From Flavobacteriaceae bacterium MAR_2010_188 (GTDB taxonomy: Bacteria > Bacteroidota > Bacteroidia > Flavobacteriales > Flavobacteriaceae): DNA of 64,000 bases. Numbering within the stretch: the first letter of the stretch is position 1; every line of letters begins with the position of its first letter. The position numbers and the translations under genes were made by a program. Shown here piece after piece: positions 1 through 7,193 of this stretch. The stretch spans positions 930,001-994,000 of the forward strand of contig LT629302.1 of the NCBI GenBank assembly GCA_900104375.1. The letters are read 5' to 3'. Under the pieces are notes generated by a model. The model was not told the origin of the DNA. It saw nothing but the letters and a program-made list of their open reading frames with translations, and made no database searches.

Positions 1-143
1 TTCGCTCTCTTTTTTCATAATCTATTGATTTTCATATCTAAAAGTTACACAATGTTATAGAGGGGAATTATCAATGAAGAGTTAAAGTTGGGACAGGGCT
101 ATAATTTATCTCTTTAGAGGTACTATCAAGATTATTCAAATAA

Positions 144-356
144 TTAGCAATTTCCCGAGTCGAATTTCAAAATCGATATCCAAGGCATATCTCCATGGTG
201 ACACTCGTGAAACGAATCAAAAACAATTTTTTTAGTATTTGAGATTTCATGAAGCGCTCTAAATTGTTTATCGATCTCTCTGTGGAATGCAAATTTGATT
301 CTTGAAGAACTAATTATGGGAAATTTTACTTCATTAAAATTTTTTGGACCATCCAT
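144..356 (-). CDS. possible small hypothetical protein
   Basis: A 70-codon frame starts at the ATG at 356; a TTG further out would give 93 codons. It follows the MOSC gene on the same strand and could be the last gene of that unit. I recognise no domain. The only visible feature is a C-terminal part rich in His, Cys and Asp (FHECHHGDMPW). It could be a real small protein, the remnant of a longer gene, or chance. Coding evidence is weak. Confidence 0.25.
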   Translation of the reverse strand: MDGPKNFNEVKFPIISSSRIKFAFHREIDKQFRALHEISNTKKIVFDSFHECHHGDMPWISILKFDSGNC

Positions 357-429
357 TGATGCCCCACCACGATAGTTTAGAAAAAATAATTTGAGGATAT
401 AGCTCCCAATTCTCAACCTATACAATTAT

Positions 430-1233
430 TCATTGAATAACCGTCACCTCAACGGTTTGTCCTACTTCTAACACAGCTTCATCAAGTGGTTGAAGGTCAA
501 TACCAAAGGTCACGGCTTTACTATTTTTAAGGGATTGAATTGTTCTAAGAGGTTCTAGATTTGGATTTTTAGTTTTTGTGATTGGATCAATCGTTGCGAA
601 AACACATCGTTCGGTGATGCCTTCAACTTTAAATTTGCAGCCATTAATACTGATTTCCTTCCAGGTATCTTCTTCGAAAGGTTCAATACCATCAACAATC
701 AGGTTTGGTCTAAATTGTTCTGCACTTACTGTCTCATTAAGATGAGAATTTAAATATTCTAATGATTTGAGATTAATAAGATGCACTGGTGCAGAATCCA
801 CATAACTGCTTCTGTTTTCTAGATCTTCATTATTTGTGTTAGCTGAATCAAAACTGTTATGGCCGAAATAAATAAGTTGATAATTTCCATTTAGAACTTT
901 AGAAATCCATAGAGATGCTGAATTATCTAAAACCTTGCCGGCAACTTTTTTACGAAATAGCGAAGCTTGAAAAATATCTGGTAAATCTGAAAGGCTAACA
1001 TTTAAATCTTCAATCGACGGATATTTTAAGGTTAAGCTTGAATATTCAATCTTAGAATTTATATGGAGCAATTCTTGCCGTTCCCTACCAGTAATGACCC
1101 TTCCAGTTGCAGTTACAACGGCAATTTTTCGGTCGTTTTTCAACCCAAATTCATCTATATCTATTTGATTTAATAAATTTCCTCTTGCAGATTTGAGCGG
1201 GTATTCGTAAAGTTTGGTAATTGTAATCGGCAT
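430..1233 (-). CDS. MOSC domain protein (YcbX/mARC-like)
   Basis: This 267-residue protein has an N-terminal MOSC_N beta-barrel (about residues 1-120, with the YPLKSARG start typical of the family) and a C-terminal MOSC domain (about 145-265). Visible MOSC signatures are FRPNLIVDG (174-182), the ERC segment with Cys210, which by family knowledge is the likely molybdenum ligand, and EPLRTIQ near 227. Such proteins bind molybdenum cofactor and reduce N-hydroxylated compounds using electrons from a partner flavoprotein. No ferredoxin domain is fused here, so a separate donor is needed. It ends the transcript begun by the FAD protein, only 11 bp downstream of it. Family is sure; substrate is unknown. 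Confidence 0.85.
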   Translation of the reverse strand: MPITITKLYEYPLKSARGNLLNQIDIDEFGLKNDRKIAVVTATGRVITGRERQELLHINSKIEYSSLTLKYPSIEDLNVSLSDLPDIFQASLFRKKVAGKVLDNSASLWISKVLNGNYQLIYFGHNSFDSANTNNEDLENRSSYVDSAPVHLINLKSLEYLNSHLNETVSAEQFRPNLIVDGIEPFEEDTWKEISINGCKFKVEGITERCVFATIDPITKTKNPNLEPLRTIQSLKNSKAVTFGIDLQPLDEAVLEVGQTVEVTVIQ

Positions 1234-1244
1234 AAGTGATTAGT

Positions 1245-3065
1245 CTACAAGTCGTTCTCTTCGTATAATTGAGTGGCATTTTCAATATCGGCATCAAATT
1301 CTTGGTGCTGTTTTAATGATAGCACCCAAGCTTCGACCAAGATTTTACTGGTTGCATTACAAGCCTGTAGCCCATAAGAATAAGGTCTTGGTCCAGAGGT
1401 GTGAGTAAAGGTTACATCCATTATATTTTCATTTGGGATATCATCTTCATCAATTACTCTATAAGCCGCATCCACTTCAATCCCGCCAGTATAAAGGTAT
1501 AGATTCTCATTTTTTTCAAACAACAATTCTTCATCGATTATACGGATTAAGTCTTTGCAATCTTCTTCATCTTCAAAAGCAGCACAAGCTTTTCGAACCG
1601 TACCATTTTCAACTAAGGTTTTAAAAGGATAATCTTGAATCTGAATGCTTTTTTGGCCCGCACAATTGATATACATTTTATATTGAATGGTCTGCTTTTT
1701 ACCTTTTTCATTTTCAACTTCAATAGCCACTCCAGTTTTAGTATTATCTGAAACATCTTCCAAAACATTAACCCTTCCTGGTATCATGTCAATACATTCT
1801 GCATCATAAAGCGCTAGCAGAATTTTAGCGGATGAAAGAGGTAGGGCGGCAATGACATTCATAAGAAAGGACATCACTTCTTTCCGGAAAAAATGGTGGT
1901 CTTCTGCGGGCAATAGTTCTGCATGAAAATTTAGGCAGTACATTAAATCGTCCAAGGTTTCTTTCCAATGAATGGGTTTACTGCGCTCTATAGAATTGGT
2001 TGCAGCAACCATTTCCTTGCGCATCCCTTCAAAAGAATCTGAGTATTCATGATCTTTAACCATCATCTCTACAAATTCCTTTATCCCAAAGTTTGCATCC
2101 TTTAACCTGATTGCCATTCTTTCTAATTTATCTTTTTCAAAAGCTTCGATCAATGCATTTCGGCAGACCGAGTGAAAAAAAGTTTCCAATCGTAAATAAC
2201 CGTTATCGTCTATCAATGAAAGCATCTGTTCTCTATCGGTATGTCGATAAATCTCGCGCATGGGTAATCTTTGTTCATATTGAAGATGAGGAAGCCAACC
2301 TTCGGAAGAATGCATTAAAATTTTAAAACCCTTAGCTTTGGGATTTAAGTTGAAAGTATATTTTGAATCGGTTTTTATAAATTCTCCATGTCTGTGCGCA
2401 AGTGAAGTTACCACATCAAAAGCGCTCAAAGACGCACCCAAAGTCCCAATCGGAAAGTTATAATATTCACCTTTTTTCGGAAGGATTTTTTGAATTGGCC
2501 AAGGCGAGCCGTAATAACCCTTTTTGGGATTATCGGTTTCGCTCCATCTATGTCCGGTGGCGATAATTACTTTAGAATAGGTTTCTTCTTTTTGGTCTTT
2601 TGTAAGGATGTTCACAAGATTTGTGTCTTTTTTATATTCTATATCGCTGACCTCGGTATCTAACTTCTCAAGAAATTCGATCCCACGGGCCTCTAATAGC
2701 TCCCCTATTTTAAGGTATTGATCTCGTAGATATTCGCCTAGAGCTAACCTGCTGTAAACCTCAGAATCATCTATAGGAAATTCAGTAACATTTAATTTCT
2801 TGAGGGTAGGCTTGTTCTGTTCTCGCAGCCAATCTCCAAAGCTCATTAATAGTTCAGGAATCTCTTCTGAAGAAATATTCGCGAGATTATAAATATCAGT
2901 TGTATTAGGATTATACGGCATTCCCATTCCAGAATTTGTATCCCTTTCATAAACCGTTACAGAACTAATCTCTTTTTTAAGCGATTTGTAATGTTCGGCA
3001 ATGTGCTTTAGCAAATAGATTGCCGTGGCACCTGAGCCGATTATCGCAATATTTTTATTTTTCAT
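1245..3065 (-). CDS. FAD/NAD(P)-binding protein (NAD_binding_9 family)
   Basis: About 606 residues from the ATG at 3065; an upstream TTG at 3089 would add 8 residues, but the dinucleotide fold begins directly after the ATG (IAIIGSGATA), so I prefer the ATG. The N-terminal Rossmann motif GSGATA, the acidic YERD strand end and the later VIIATGH segment mark a two-dinucleotide flavoprotein of the pfam13454 type, related to HpyO/YdhS-like proteins of unknown substrate. There is no signal peptide or membrane helix. The MOSC gene follows 11 bp downstream, so the two are probably co-translated, and this protein could be the electron donor for it (inference). Confidence 0.75.
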   Translation of the reverse strand: MKNKNIAIIGSGATAIYLLKHIAEHYKSLKKEISSVTVYERDTNSGMGMPYNPNTTDIYNLANISSEEIPELLMSFGDWLREQNKPTLKKLNVTEFPIDDSEVYSRLALGEYLRDQYLKIGELLEARGIEFLEKLDTEVSDIEYKKDTNLVNILTKDQKEETYSKVIIATGHRWSETDNPKKGYYGSPWPIQKILPKKGEYYNFPIGTLGASLSAFDVVTSLAHRHGEFIKTDSKYTFNLNPKAKGFKILMHSSEGWLPHLQYEQRLPMREIYRHTDREQMLSLIDDNGYLRLETFFHSVCRNALIEAFEKDKLERMAIRLKDANFGIKEFVEMMVKDHEYSDSFEGMRKEMVAATNSIERSKPIHWKETLDDLMYCLNFHAELLPAEDHHFFRKEVMSFLMNVIAALPLSSAKILLALYDAECIDMIPGRVNVLEDVSDNTKTGVAIEVENEKGKKQTIQYKMYINCAGQKSIQIQDYPFKTLVENGTVRKACAAFEDEEDCKDLIRIIDEELLFEKNENLYLYTGGIEVDAAYRVIDEDDIPNENIMDVTFTHTSGPRPYSYGLQACNATSKILVEAWVLSLKQHQEFDADIENATQLYEENDL

Positions 3066-3220
3066 ATGTATTACTTTGTATAGGGACAATTAGGAATATT
3101 AAAGTCTTCCTTAATTCATTCAACTAAATTAAATCGAGAAATTTTACAAGTAAATTTTTTTTAATCTGAATGCAAATTTCGACTATCCGAAGTAGAATTT
3201 TTTACCGAATTACGCAGAAC

Positions 3221-3241
3221 ATTAATACTATCAGTATTAAT
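3221..3241. promoter_or_regulatory. perfect 9-bp dyad, possible operator
   Basis: ATTAATACT and its reverse complement AGTATTAAT are separated by ATC. The dyad lies 107 bp upstream of the DUF892 gene in a 280-bp AT-rich gap between divergent genes. It has no U-run, so it looks more like a repressor-type binding site than a terminator. No regulator can be assigned. Confidence 0.35.
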
Positions 3242-3347
3242 ATTGTTTCATTTGAAAATAAGTTATTTTTTAATTCGATTGAGCGTATAAAAACATATTT
3301 CAACATCTAAATTCACTGAAATAACTAATAATTAAACATTTTAAATC

Positions 3348-3833
3348 ATGAAAAGTTTAGAAGAATTATTCGAACATCAATTACAAGATTTATACAGTGC
3401 CGAAGACCAATTAACTAAAGCACTCCCGAAAATGGTAGAGAACGCTGAGAATGCTGAGCTCAAAAAAGCTTTTAAATCTCATCTTGAAGAAACCAAGGAA
3501 CACAAAACTAGAATTAAGGATATCTGTGACGAACTTGGGGTTAAACCGACAGGAGAGACTTGCAAAGCCATGAAAGGCCTTATTGAAGAAGCTGAAGGTT
3601 TCTTAAAAGAAGTCAAAGAAAAGGATACCAAACATGCAGGTATGATTGCTGAAGCACAACGTATTGAGCACTACGAAATCTCTGGTTACGGAACTGCCGT
3701 TCGTTATGCCAAGGAATTAGGTCATAAAGAAATCGCTAAAAAACTTCAAAAGACTTTAGATGAAGAATATAAAGCAGATGAAACATTGAATGATCTTGCA
3801 GAAGACAGATTAAACAGAAAAGCTATCAACTAA
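3348..3833 (+). CDS. DUF892 ferritin-like protein (YciE/YciF family)
   Basis: 161 residues, the usual size of the family, all predicted helix. The four-helix-bundle carboxylates and histidines are in place: E19 in DLYSAED, the HLEETKEH helix near 45-52, RIEHYE near 106-111 and DEEYKADE near 138-145. By family knowledge these form a di-iron site, and the proteins are tied to general stress responses; the biochemical role is not established. It is a single-gene unit with a strong terminator right after the stop and a dyad upstream. A degenerate paralog sits at 10517-10996. Confidence 0.9.
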   Translation: MKSLEELFEHQLQDLYSAEDQLTKALPKMVENAENAELKKAFKSHLEETKEHKTRIKDICDELGVKPTGETCKAMKGLIEEAEGFLKEVKEKDTKHAGMIAEAQRIEHYEISGYGTAVRYAKELGHKEIAKKLQKTLDEEYKADETLNDLAEDRLNRKAIN

Positions 3834-3850
3834 GCCTTTCATTAAATATG

Positions 3851-3884
3851 AAAAAGTCCATCGGTAGCGATGGACTTTTTTTTG
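3851..3884 (+). terminator. rho-independent terminator of the DUF892 gene
   Basis: A 13-bp perfect stem (AAAAAGTCCATCG with its complement), a GTAG loop and a run of eight T, starting 18 bp after the stop codon. Confidence 0.85.
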
Positions 3885-3913
3885 TATTATTTTTTAAATT
3901 TAAAGCGAAATAA

Positions 3914-4909
3914 TTAGCCAGTTTTCAATCTACTTCTTAAAAGGCACAAAACGCCCACTTCTTGTTCAGATAGATTTTCCTTATCCTTTAGAAGATTTTT
4001 TACTTCATTTTTAAAGAACTGTATCGTTTTTCCATCTGTATATTCTTCAATAATTCTAGGATCTATATAAGAACTTCTAGCAATAGCTGGCGTATTACCT
4101 AATCTTTCACTGACTCTTATCACAGCATCGCGAATGTTCTTTTCGAGCATTTTTTGGTCCTTTTCTTCAGGAGCTCCGATTTCATCTAGTGCAATCGCAG
4201 CGATAACGGTACCCGACCAAGTTCTAAAATCCTTGGCAGAGAATTCTTCGCCCATAACTTCCCTTATATATTCATTAAGGTGATCACTCTTCACATCTTG
4301 ACTTTGTCCGTCTTCGTCAATAAATTTGAAGATTTCATAGCCGGGTAATTCGTCAATTTCGTGAACGATTTTCGCAAGTTTCTTATCAACGATGTGTCTT
4401 TCTTGTTCCTTTCCGGATTTACCTATGTAATGAAAAATCAATTCATCGCCTTCAATCTTTAGATGCTTGCTCCTCATGGTTGTGAGGCCGTAACTTTTAT
4501 TCTCTTTGGAATAGCGGTCACTTCCAGGTCTAAAATATGCGGCTTCTAGTAATCTTACCATGCAGGCTAAAACTTTTTCTCGGCTTAGGGTACGCTTTCT
4601 AAGGTGTTGACCGGTGACTCGTCTCATATGCTCGAGTTGATCGGCAAAATCTATAATTCGATCAAACTTCTCTTGGTCTTTTTTCTCCCTGAATTTAGGG
4701 TTGTAAATGTATTGTTTACGTCCTTTTTCATCACGACCGGTAACCAGTATGTCGGCTTTTTTCTTAGGATTTATAGCTACATCTTGCCAAGCCGGAGGGA
4801 TGACAAGTGACTTAAAATAGTCCTTTAATTTATCATCGGTAATGGTTTCTCCTTTTTCTGTTGTATACCGAAACCCCTTTCCATGTTTTTTCCTATAGTA
4901 CATTTTCAT
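3914..4909 (-). CDS. DNA topoisomerase IB (poxvirus-type)
   Basis: 331 residues, normal for bacterial TopIB. It relaxes supercoils through a 3'-phosphotyrosyl intermediate. Visible active-site elements: FRPGSDRY (126-133, Arg127), the YIGKSGK segment (161-167, Lys), KDFRTWSGT (226-234, Arg229), and LGNTPAIARSSYIDP with nucleophile Tyr281. Nine residues before the tyrosine, where the vaccinia enzyme has His, there is Asn272. The N-terminal pox-type DNA-binding part spans about 1-90. It is monocistronic, followed in the same direction only by sequence that reaches the DUF892 terminator. Confidence 0.92.
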   Translation of the reverse strand: MKMYYRKKHGKGFRYTTEKGETITDDKLKDYFKSLVIPPAWQDVAINPKKKADILVTGRDEKGRKQYIYNPKFREKKDQEKFDRIIDFADQLEHMRRVTGQHLRKRTLSREKVLACMVRLLEAAYFRPGSDRYSKENKSYGLTTMRSKHLKIEGDELIFHYIGKSGKEQERHIVDKKLAKIVHEIDELPGYEIFKFIDEDGQSQDVKSDHLNEYIREVMGEEFSAKDFRTWSGTVIAAIALDEIGAPEEKDQKMLEKNIRDAVIRVSERLGNTPAIARSSYIDPRIIEEYTDGKTIQFFKNEVKNLLKDKENLSEQEVGVLCLLRSRLKTG

Positions 4910-5105
4910 ATGAAAATTTGTAATCTAGAACAAAATAAAAACTTTATTGACGTACACTTTAACTCAAATGAATGCATTAATAGCAAGGAATTACTATTAT
5001 TAATAAAACAAAGGCTGTAAATAATCCCAATTATTTGAATATTATGCAGAATGACTATCAACGATGAAAAGTTCTGTATTTAGTAGTATTTGTTCACTTA
5101 ATTTC

Positions 5106-5113
5106 TATCTTTG
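5106..5113 (+). promoter_or_regulatory. -7 box of the tRNA-Arg promoter
   Basis: TATCTTTG matches the Bacteroidota -7 consensus TAnnTTTG and lies 25 bp before the mature tRNA. No convincing -33 TTG at the usual spacing was found; a TTTG at 5089 is closer than expected. Confidence 0.5.
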
Positions 5114-5138
5114 CACCACATTTTTAAGGAATGTTCTT

Positions 5139-5212
5139 GGTCGCGTAGCTCAGTTGGATAGAGCACCTGCCTTCTAAGCAGGCGGTCACAGGTTCGAATC
5201 CTGTCGCGATCA
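5139..5212 (+). tRNA. tRNA-Arg (anticodon TCT)
   Basis: The sequence folds as a cloverleaf: acceptor GGTCGCG/CGCGATC with one G-U pair, D arm GCTC/GAGC, anticodon stem CCTGC/GCAGG around loop CTTCTAA (anticodon TCT), and T arm ACAGG/CCTGT with loop TTCGAAT. The 3' CCA is not encoded. Its last ~16 bases plus the following 10 bp recur at 5367-5392. Confidence 0.97.
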
Positions 5213-5222
5213 CGACACTCAA
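5197..5222 (+). repeat. 26-bp direct repeat, copy 1 (tRNA 3' end)
   Basis: The T-loop end, acceptor strand and next 10 bp of the tRNA gene. An identical 26-bp copy lies at 5367-5392. Similarity continues weakly to a CCAC motif that starts a terminator in both places. Confidence 0.85.
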
Positions 5223-5225
5223 TAA

Positions 5226-5254
5226 GCCACACCAGAAAGGTGTGGTTTTGTGTT
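5226..5254 (+). terminator. terminator after tRNA-Arg
   Basis: Stem CCACACC/GGTGTGG with an AGAAA loop, followed by T-rich TTTTGTGTTT. It begins 14 bp after the tRNA. Confidence 0.7.
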
Positions 5255-5265
5255 TCTTGAAATGT

Positions 5266-5283
5266 CAAAGGCAAACGCCTTTG
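5266..5283. repeat. small inverted repeat between the tRNA-end copies
   Basis: CAAAGGC and GCCTTTG separated by AAAC. A second small hairpin, GCAGC-GCCA-GCTGC, lies near 5308-5321. Neither has a clear T-run. No reading frame is visible between the two tRNA-end copies. Confidence 0.4.
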
Positions 5284-5366
5284 AAAATGGAAAGAAATTC
5301 AAAAACAGCAGCGCCAGCTGCGTGGCTTTTTATTTGCAACATTGAACACAAAGGAAAACCGAAGGT

Positions 5367-5392
5367 AATCCTGTCGCGATCACGACACTCAA
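5367..5392 (+). repeat. 26-bp direct repeat, copy 2 (duplicated tRNA 3' end)
   Basis: Exact repeat of 5197-5222, without the rest of a tRNA in front of it. It is the pattern left when an element integrates into a tRNA 3' end (attL/attR) and later loses its interior, or a partial tandem duplication. Confidence 0.85.
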
Positions 5393-5420
5393 AAAACCAC
5401 GCTAATTAGCGTGGTTTTTT
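5391..5420. terminator. bidirectional terminator
   Basis: A perfect 30-bp palindrome, AAAAAACCACGCTAA with its complement, gives T-runs on both strands. It can end leftover tRNA transcription and the convergent DUF3253 transcript, whose stop codon is 20 bp away. Confidence 0.8.
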
Positions 5421-5439
5421 ATTTAAGGATAATTACATT

Positions 5440-5712
5440 TTATAATTCAGGTGGTTTTCTCCTAAGCCTGATGGGACCTTTTAATTTGGATGGGAGCGCA
5501 TCCATGATTTCTCCTTTTTGCAACACGATTAATTTGTTATTCAACACTAGCTCATCGCTCACCTCTCTTACTAAATCCATCTTTTCGCTCCAATCTTCAT
5601 TAAAAACTTCCCGTGCAGTTTCCGATGGGCAAAATGTTTTGTTATCCCCTCTGTCGTCGGCAAACTTGAGCAATGAAATTTCTATTTCTCTTATAGGACT
5701 TTCAACTTTCAT
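5440..5712 (-). CDS. DUF3253 family protein
   Basis: 90 residues, matching the length of the family. The family pattern is clear: EISLLKFADDRG, then KTFCPSETAREV (26-37), DWSEKMDLVREV, LQKGEI and the C-terminal GPIRLRR. The fold is expected to be a small winged helix; no biochemical function is known. ATG start. It lies 31 bp downstream of the DUF3891 gene on the same strand and is probably co-transcribed. Other names would be guesses. Confidence 0.8.
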   Translation of the reverse strand: MKVESPIREIEISLLKFADDRGDNKTFCPSETAREVFNEDWSEKMDLVREVSDELVLNNKLIVLQKGEIMDALPSKLKGPIRLRRKPPEL

Positions 5713-5743
5713 TATAGTTGGAATATACTAGTTAATTCTGCCA

Positions 5744-6484
5744 TTAACTCTTTCTTAGTTTCCATTTTAAGATGGATACTGAACACGAATTTAATTGTTT
5801 TTCGAAGTCAGTCTGATTATTGAATTGTGCCGTTTGTAGAATTCGCTCTTCAGAGTGCAGCTCGAATTCATCGTCTGTAAATATCCAAGGATCTATAGAA
5901 ATTGATTCATCTTCATTCCGGAAGATAAAATATTCCTTATCGTCAATTGAACGATTAATTTCTAATTTCCTTCCTCTTGACGGTATTTCATCTTTAGATA
6001 GAATAAGCGAAAGGCGGTCGCAAAATCTCAGGATTTCATAACTTTTGTTTGCCTCAGATTCTTTAATTTTCATATCCTTGAGCTTCATGTTTCTTAAATC
6101 TTTGTGTTCAGATAGAAACACTTTAATCTGTTTACTAGATTCAGCTAAATCCTTATATAAGAAATCGATATGCAGAGAAATTAAAATATAAATCCAACGC
6201 GATTTATTCTGAGCATCATGCAGAACGCGATTGCAGCGCTTTAAAATTTGAGCCACCGTTTCCTCGTTTTGGGTGAAATCCATCGGAATGCCTAAATCCG
6301 ACAGATATTGTTTTTCAGTGAAATTTAATTGCCTATCGTCATGATCTGTTGTCGCTATCATTGTTTCGAACCAAAATTTTCCTCTATATTCCTCGGAAAT
6401 TTGACTCGCAATCAAGCCACTAAGAACGCCGTGACATGCATGGTAAATTATATGATAACCTTTCTTTGAAGTTCTAACAATCAT
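5744..6484 (-). CDS. DUF3891 family protein
   Basis: 246 residues. The N-terminus MIVRTSKKGYHIIYHACHG and the following SGLIASQIS helix, together with ATTDHDDRQL (45-54) and the later helical LRFCDRLSLIL segment, are typical of DUF3891. The paired His and Asp residues (H-A-C-H and D-H-D-D) resemble an HD-type metal site, but this is my inference; the family has no known activity. It is the first gene of a pair with DUF3253. Confidence 0.75.
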   Translation of the reverse strand: MIVRTSKKGYHIIYHACHGVLSGLIASQISEEYRGKFWFETMIATTDHDDRQLNFTEKQYLSDLGIPMDFTQNEETVAQILKRCNRVLHDAQNKSRWIYILISLHIDFLYKDLAESSKQIKVFLSEHKDLRNMKLKDMKIKESEANKSYEILRFCDRLSLILSKDEIPSRGRKLEINRSIDDKEYFIFRNEDESISIDPWIFTDDEFELHSEERILQTAQFNNQTDFEKQLNSCSVSILKWKLRKS

Positions 6485-6726
6485 ATTTTTTATCTCTTTA
6501 TAAGCTTTAGTTAAAGATCACCATAATTGAATTTAATCTGATAAATTTTGAGGATTTATTTTAATAACCTAATCTCTTTTATGAATTAAAATCTCTAGAA
6601 GAAATTCTAAAGTTGAAAAAATCATCAACTTAAATTCTTATAACAACTCAATAATTCTTCAATCTTTTAACAGAGTCCCTGCGATATTTTATTTATTTTC
6701 ATAGAATTCTAATAAAACCGGTAATT

Positions 6727-7182
6727 ATGGCGAATTATAATCTAAAAATCAACGGAAAGAGCATGGAAGTTTCCGTAGATCCAACCACACCTATGCTTTG
6801 GGTATTAAGAGACCATCTAAACTTAGTCGGAACAAAATACGGCTGTGGCATTGCTCAATGCGGAGCTTGTACCGTACATCTGGGTGGCGTTGCCGTAAGG
6901 TCATGTCAAATACCAGTTTCAAGTGTTGGTGAACAAGCTATAACTACTATTGAAGGTTTATCTGAAAAAGGAGACCACCCGGTTCAACAAGCATGGTTAG
7001 AACATGATGTCCCTCAATGTGGATACTGCCAAGCCGGACAGATTATGTCGGCCGCCTCATTACTTAACAACAATCCTAATCCCACCGACTCAGAAATAGA
7101 TACTGCCATGAATGGGAATATCTGCCGATGTGGTACTTATACAAGAATCAAAAAAGCAATCAAGACCGCCGCTAATTCATAA
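6727..7182 (+). CDS. (2Fe-2S) subunit of a molybdenum hydroxylase (IorA/CoxS-like)
   Basis: 151 residues with both 2Fe-2S clusters: plant-type ferredoxin cysteines C40, C45, C48 and C60, and the helical domain cysteines C98 (QCGYC), C101, C133 and C135 (CRC). It passes electrons from the molybdenum subunit encoded 11 bp downstream to an unknown acceptor. It has no Tat signal of its own, so it would be exported bound to its partner. No FAD subunit, XdhC-type insertase or cytochrome gene is adjacent, which fits the isoquinoline 1-oxidoreductase-type two-subunit layout rather than classical xanthine dehydrogenase. Confidence 0.9.
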   Translation: MANYNLKINGKSMEVSVDPTTPMLWVLRDHLNLVGTKYGCGIAQCGACTVHLGGVAVRSCQIPVSSVGEQAITTIEGLSEKGDHPVQQAWLEHDVPQCGYCQAGQIMSAASLLNNNPNPTDSEIDTAMNGNICRCGTYTRIKKAIKTAANS

Positions 7183-7193
7183 AATGATATGTT

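Noticed and set aside
1-18. Minus-strand ATG at 18 reading MKKESE off the left edge.
   Set aside because: Six codons cannot support a gene call; it may be the start of the next gene, but nothing else shows it.
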